DNA of 35,379 nt from Pontibacter chinhatensis (GTDB taxonomy: Bacteria > Bacteroidota > Bacteroidia > Cytophagales > Hymenobacteraceae), in assembly GCF_900113285.1 (NCBI RefSeq), contig NZ_FOOT01000015.1, positions 1-35,379 on the forward strand, read 5' to 3'. Below, piece by piece: positions 32,182-35,379 of this stretch (positions within the stretch are counted from its first letter, which is position 1; each line of letters opens with the position of its first letter). A program made the translations under genes and the position numbers. The notes below the pieces were generated by a model, which saw nothing but the letters and a program-made list of their open reading frames with translations, had not been told where the DNA came from and ran no database searches.

Positions 32182-33687
32182 ATGAAGACCAAGTATAAAA
32201 TAGATAGCAGATTTTTCCGGATACTGTTTCTGATAAACTTCGTGCTGGGGGCTTGCATGGTCCAGTCCTGCACCGATCTGGACGAGGAAGTATACGACAA
32301 AGTACCTTCTGATAAGTTTGGCACCAACCCCGAGCAGCTAAATGCCCTGGTGGGTCCCTTGTACAGCAGCCTCGGCGACTATTTTGGCCGTTACATTGAG
32401 ATGAATGTGTCCACAGACGAGCTGATCATCCCGACCCGTGGCGGCGACTGGAAGGACGGTGACAAGTGGCGCCGCATGCACCAGCACACCTGGGACCCGA
32501 CGCAGGACGATGGCATTTTCAACGGCGTCTGGACCTGGGTGTACAACAACGTCACCTCCATTAACCAGCAGCTCAACAACCCCAACATCGCTGCCAACGC
32601 GGAGCTAAAAGCCGAGCTCAGAGCCCTGCGCGCCTTCTATCACTACATTGCCATGGATAACTTCGGCAACGTGATTATCGCAGACCAGCTTTCGACAGAG
32701 GCGCTTGGGCAGAAAAGCCGCGCGGAAGTATACGCCTGGATCGAAAAGGAACTGGTAGAGGCTTTGCCTGATTTGTCGGAAACAGTGGGCGGCGCCAAGT
32801 ATGGCCGCATGAACAAGTATGTGGCCAACATGATCCTGGCGAAGATGTACCTGAACGCAGAGGTATACATCGGCACCCCGCAGTGGAGCAAGGCCATCGC
32901 CCAGTGCGACATGATCATCAACTCGGGCAAGTATAGCCTGGCCGAGGATTTCTTCTCCAACTTCAGCGTTAACAACGAGGGATCGCCGGAGATTATACTG
33001 GCCACGCCAATGGATAAAACAAAGCGCTCCGGTATGAACATCCACATGCGTACGCTGCACTACCGCCACCAGATCACCTACGGCCTGGGCGTGAGCCCCT
33101 GGAACGGTTATGCCACGCTGCCCGCCTTCTACAACTCTTTCGAAGACAAGGACATCCGGAAACAGATGTGGATTGTGGGGCAGCAGTATGCCGCAGACGG
33201 AAGCCCGCTGAACGATGACAACGTGCCAATGGTGATTACGGTGGACATTCCGGCTTTCGAGATGCCTGCCGGGCCAACCGCCCGCCTGGCCGGTGCCAGA
33301 AGCCAGAAGTATGAGATTCAGCGAGGCAACAACTACTCCAGCCAAGACAACGACTTTGTGATTTACCGCCTGGCAGATGTATACCTGATGCGCGGCGAGG
33401 CCAAGTTCAGGCTGGGAGACACGGGCGGGGCCCTGGAGGATATCAACTTTATCCGGACCAAGCGCGGCGTGGATGCCTTTACCACCCTTAGCCTGGATGC
33501 CATCCTGGCAGAGCGTGGCCGCGAGCTGGCCTGGGAGTTTCACCGCCGCCAGGATTTAATCCGCTTCGGGCAATTTACCAAAGAATGGCTCTACAAGCCT
33601 GCCTCAGCCGCTACCAGAGAGCTTTTCCCGATACCATCCAGTCAGCTGGCCCTGAACCCTACCTTGAAACAGAACCCAGGCTATTAA
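32182..33687 (+). CDS. SusD/RagB-family nutrient-binding outer-membrane lipoprotein
   Basis: A 501-aa surface lipoprotein that caps the SusC barrel and binds its substrate. The lipobox is Val-Gln-Ser-Cys30. The N-terminal helical part carries TPR-like helices (ELRALRAFYHYIAMDNFGNV is the usual RA(F)YY/DLFG-type region) and the C-terminal SusD domain has YRLADVYLMRGEAKFRLGD, a VYLM-type SusD signature, and ERGRELAWEFHRRQDLIRFG. The end is the typical PIPSSQLALNPTLKQNPGY. It forms an operon with susC. The protein starts at ATG 32182 after AAAAAAGA. Confidence 0.96.
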   Translation: MKTKYKIDSRFFRILFLINFVLGACMVQSCTDLDEEVYDKVPSDKFGTNPEQLNALVGPLYSSLGDYFGRYIEMNVSTDELIIPTRGGDWKDGDKWRRMHQHTWDPTQDDGIFNGVWTWVYNNVTSINQQLNNPNIAANAELKAELRALRAFYHYIAMDNFGNVIIADQLSTEALGQKSRAEVYAWIEKELVEALPDLSETVGGAKYGRMNKYVANMILAKMYLNAEVYIGTPQWSKAIAQCDMIINSGKYSLAEDFFSNFSVNNEGSPEIILATPMDKTKRSGMNIHMRTLHYRHQITYGLGVSPWNGYATLPAFYNSFEDKDIRKQMWIVGQQYAADGSPLNDDNVPMVITVDIPAFEMPAGPTARLAGARSQKYEIQRGNNYSSQDNDFVIYRLADVYLMRGEAKFRLGDTGGALEDINFIRTKRGVDAFTTLSLDAILAERGRELAWEFHRRQDLIRFGQFTKEWLYKPASAATRELFPIPSSQLALNPTLKQNPGY

Positions 33688-33730
33688 CCCGGAGGGCTGC
33701 CTGCAAAGTATAAACAGCAGGTATAATTTG

Positions 33731-33771
33731 AAAAAGGAGCATGTTTATCTCGTGTAAGCATGCTCCTTTTT
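33731..33771. terminator. Rho-independent terminator after susD
   Basis: AAAAAGGAGCATG (33731-33743) pairs with CATGCTCCTTTTT (33759-33771). It ends the susCD transcript before dtd. Confidence 0.92.
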
Positions 33772-33797
33772 ACTTCCCCTCCCTCCTCTCATTTTGC

Positions 33798-33805
33798 TAT
33801 CTTTG
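33798..33805 (+). promoter_or_regulatory. Putative -7 box (TATCTTTG) for dtd-mazG
   Basis: TATCTTTG fits TAnnTTTG and lies 24 bp before the dtd start. An AAGTATA motif sits between box and start. Confidence 0.5.
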
Positions 33806-33829
33806 CCCCGAACCAAAGTATAGCATACC

Positions 33830-34288
33830 ATGCGAATTGTGATTCAGCGGGTGACGCAGGCTGCCGTGCAGATTAAAGGCACCACGAAAGGAGAAATAGG
33901 CTTAGGTTTGCTGCTGCTGGCCGGTTTCACCGCCGACGACTCTGAGGAAGACCTGAAGTGGATGGCCGGCAAAGTAGCGGCCCTGCGCATTTTCTCCGAT
34001 GCAGAGGGAAAGATGAACCTGAGTATAAAAGATGTAGACGGCGATGCGTTGGTCATCAGCCAGTTTACACTTTATGCCAGCACCAAGAAAGGCAACCGTC
34101 CCTCCTACACCAATGCCGCTCCCCCGGCTGTTTCCATACCCCTGTATGAGCGTTTTGTACAACTGATGGAAGAGGCGCTGGGCAAGCCGGTTCAGACAGG
34201 TGAGTTTGGGGCAGATATGAAAGTATCGCTGCTGAACGACGGGCCGGTGACGATAGTCATGGACACGAAACAGAAAGACCTTTTTTAA
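33830..34288 (+). CDS. dtd: D-aminoacyl-tRNA deacylase
   Basis: A 152-aa cytoplasmic proofreading enzyme that removes D-amino acids (and Gly) from mischarged tRNA. The family start MRIVIQRV is intact, and the two active-site motifs are present: SQFTLYAST (about 77-85) and NDGPVT (about 137-142). Length is normal. It begins at ATG 33830. The mazG-like gene starts 2 bp after its stop, so the two form an operon. Confidence 0.96.
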   Translation: MRIVIQRVTQAAVQIKGTTKGEIGLGLLLLAGFTADDSEEDLKWMAGKVAALRIFSDAEGKMNLSIKDVDGDALVISQFTLYASTKKGNRPSYTNAAPPAVSIPLYERFVQLMEEALGKPVQTGEFGADMKVSLLNDGPVTIVMDTKQKDLF

Positions 34289-34290
34289 AT

Positions 34291-34617
34291 ATGACCATAG
34301 CCGAAGCACAAGCCATCGTCGATAGATGGATCAAAGAAAACGGGGTACGCTATTTTAACGAACTCACCAACATGGCCATACTTACCGAGGAGGTAGGCGA
34401 AGTGGCCCGCATCATCTCCCGCCAGTACGGCGAGCAGTCGTTCAAGAAAAGCGACGAAGGCAAGCAGTTGGGCGACGAGCTGGCTGACGTATTGTTCGTG
34501 CTCATCTGCCTGGCCAACCAAACCGGCGTGGACCTGACCGAAGCGCTGCAGAAAAACCTCGAAAAGAAAACCAACCGCGACAGCAACCGGCACAAGCAAA
34601 ACGAAAAGTTGAAGTGA
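34291..34617 (+). CDS. MazG-like nucleotide pyrophosphohydrolase
   Basis: A 108-aa all-alpha NTP pyrophosphatase of the MazG type. Metal-binding acidic motifs are visible: TEEVGE (about 32-37) and DELADVLF (about 62-69). It probably hydrolyses non-canonical or surplus dNTPs. It is translationally close to dtd (2-bp gap). A heptamer array begins just after its stop. Confidence 0.9.
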   Translation: MTIAEAQAIVDRWIKENGVRYFNELTNMAILTEEVGEVARIISRQYGEQSFKKSDEGKQLGDELADVLFVLICLANQTGVDLTEALQKNLEKKTNRDSNRHKQNEKLK

Positions 34618-34621
34618 GCCT

Positions 34622-34670
34622 TGGGAGTTAGAGAGTTAGAGAGTTGAGGAGTTAAAAAGTTAGAAAGTAT
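34622..34670. repeat. Heptamer array after the mazG-like gene
   Basis: TTGGGAGTTAGAGAGTTAGA and then GAGTTGAGGAGTTAAAAAG: 7-base GAGTTAG-type units starting within 5 bp of the stop codon, ending in an AAGTATAAA motif. Confidence 0.8.
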
Positions 34671-34677
34671 AAAGAGT

Positions 34678-34799
34678 ACCGCTGGCGCCGGTATCCAACC
34701 GGTGCCGCCTGGTGTGCGGCGAGTCTCCAGACTCGCTTTTGAACAGTTTTATACTTTGGCTATACTTTATACTTTGATTAAACAGCTTTTATACTTCGT
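34678..34799. repeat. Composite element, copy 2: two hairpins plus TATACTT cluster
   Basis: Hairpin 1: GGCGCCGGT / ACCGGTGCC (within 34684-34706); hairpin 2: GCGAGTCTCCAGACTCGC (34719-34736, perfect). Then CTTTTGAACAG and four TATACTT motifs in 52 bp, including TATACTTTGGCTATACTTT, which matches copy 1 (18577-18690) except one base. Confidence 0.8.
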
Positions 34800-34831
34800 C
34801 CCTGTTGGTGGTAATAAAAACTATAAAGTAA

Positions 34832-35260
34832 ATGCCCGTTTTGAATGATAAGGAATGTCCCGAGTTAAATCACCTTAACCTGATTATCATTTCGTTTTAT
34901 AAAAGATATAGAAAGAGAGAAGGACATTCTCTTAGTGCCTTCTGGGCTAAAATGGTAATGGGCTTTTGTTTCACCATACATTTTTTTACACTCTGGGACA
35001 TAGTTGTTGCAATTTTTGGAATGTACACCTTAAGAAGGTATGTCATAGAACACTATTCAATTTTTCCGATTTTTGGTATTTGGGTCGCAATGACCTATTT
35101 AGTACATAAGTTGACAGTCCCCAATCATGCGATCAGGGACATATTTTTACATGAAGAAGAATACCTGAAAGGGCAAAAGTTGGGTTGGTTTCATTTGGCT
35201 TTTAGTGCTGGTTTAACCATTTTATTTTTACATTTCACAAAGCCACACCTTAATTATTGA
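34832..35260 (+). CDS. Hypothetical small membrane protein
   Basis: A 142-aa protein I do not recognise. A cytoplasmic-looking N-terminus (1-38) precedes hydrophobic segments at about 42-66, 74-92 and 119-135; a HEEEYLKGQK loop separates the last two. It is AT-rich compared with dtd and mazG, similar to the lipoprotein genes at the left end. It starts at ATG 34832 after ATAAAGTAA. It is followed by the inverted copy of the 96-bp repeat, as is the first gene of the window. Confidence 0.7.
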   Translation: MPVLNDKECPELNHLNLIIISFYKRYRKREGHSLSAFWAKMVMGFCFTIHFFTLWDIVVAIFGMYTLRRYVIEHYSIFPIFGIWVAMTYLVHKLTVPNHAIRDIFLHEEEYLKGQKLGWFHLAFSAGLTILFLHFTKPHLNY

Positions 35261-35283
35261 GAGAAATATTAAAATTACTTCCA

Positions 35284-35379
35284 CCAACAACTAAGGCTTC
35301 GTTGGGTACGGAGTGCCTACAATGAAGCCGTGGTTGCACCCAACCGGGCGACGCGTTATGGGTTTTAAGTCGGAAGAGG
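35284..35379 (+). repeat. 96-bp repeat, right copy
   Basis: Exact reverse complement of bases 1-96. It begins 23 bp after the stop of the 142-aa protein gene, so in both copies the same repeat, in the same orientation, follows a small AT-rich gene. Confidence 0.9.

Noticed and set aside
1..35379. tRNA or rRNA genes
   Set aside because: No cloverleaf, no TTCRANYC-type T-loop context and no rRNA sequence was noticed on either strand.

Overview
The window looks like chromosomal DNA of a Bacteroidota bacterium of the order Cytophagales; a Pontibacter/Hymenobacteraceae-type organism is my best guess. That rests on a SusC/SusD pair, several lipoproteins and outer-membrane proteins, Bacteroidota-type TAnnTTTG promoter boxes, a diiron acyl-ACP desaturase, and weak Shine-Dalgarno sequences. 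The genus is inference. No rRNA, tRNA, CRISPR array, transposase or phage gene was seen.

Layout. 1-1700: two small AT-rich lipoprotein genes (one with a TonB C-terminal domain), each followed by a structured repeat. 1713-5827: a TlpA-type thioredoxin fused to a membrane domain, divergent from waaA (Kdo transferase) and rsgA (ribosome assembly GTPase). 6127-11508: FAS1 lipoprotein, cyclophilin, dicarboxylate/amino-acid:cation symporter, subtilisin-like protease and a ZIP-like membrane protein. 11670-13243: a small membrane protein gene interrupted by an in-frame stop, a beta-barrel-like protein and a small conserved protein. 13342-17334: a MoxR ATPase / VWA protein pair and an acyl-ACP desaturase. 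17525-20900: a glycan module (family 2 glycosyltransferase, DegT-type sugar aminotransferase, FdtA/QdtA-type ketoisomerase) around an 800-bp gene-free stretch full of palindromic repeats. 21013-28424: YigZ, CorA, a 900-aa beta-propeller-like protein, a tandem universal stress protein, an ATP-grasp enzyme and a lipoprotein. 29025-34617: SusC/SusD pair, then dtd-mazG. 34832-35260: an AT-rich small membrane protein followed by the same 96-bp repeat that begins the window, inverted.

The genes are mostly ordinary housekeeping and envelope functions. The unusual part is the repeat landscape. (1) A 7-mer, AAGTATA, occurs on either strand far above expectation, inside genes (as Ser-Ile AGT-ATA, Lys-Tyr AAG-TAT, Val-Tyr GTA-TAC) and between them. 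(2) Heptamer arrays (GAGTTAG type and others) start at or within a few bases of the stop codons of many genes. (3) A ~115-bp composite element, two hairpins plus a TATACTT cluster, is present twice with apparent covariation in the stems. (4) Several other palindromic intergenic repeats occur. (5) A 96-bp inverted repeat forms both ends of the window. Together these suggest a genome carrying many interspersed short DNA signals, and AAGTATA is the strongest candidate for an undescribed genome-wide signal.
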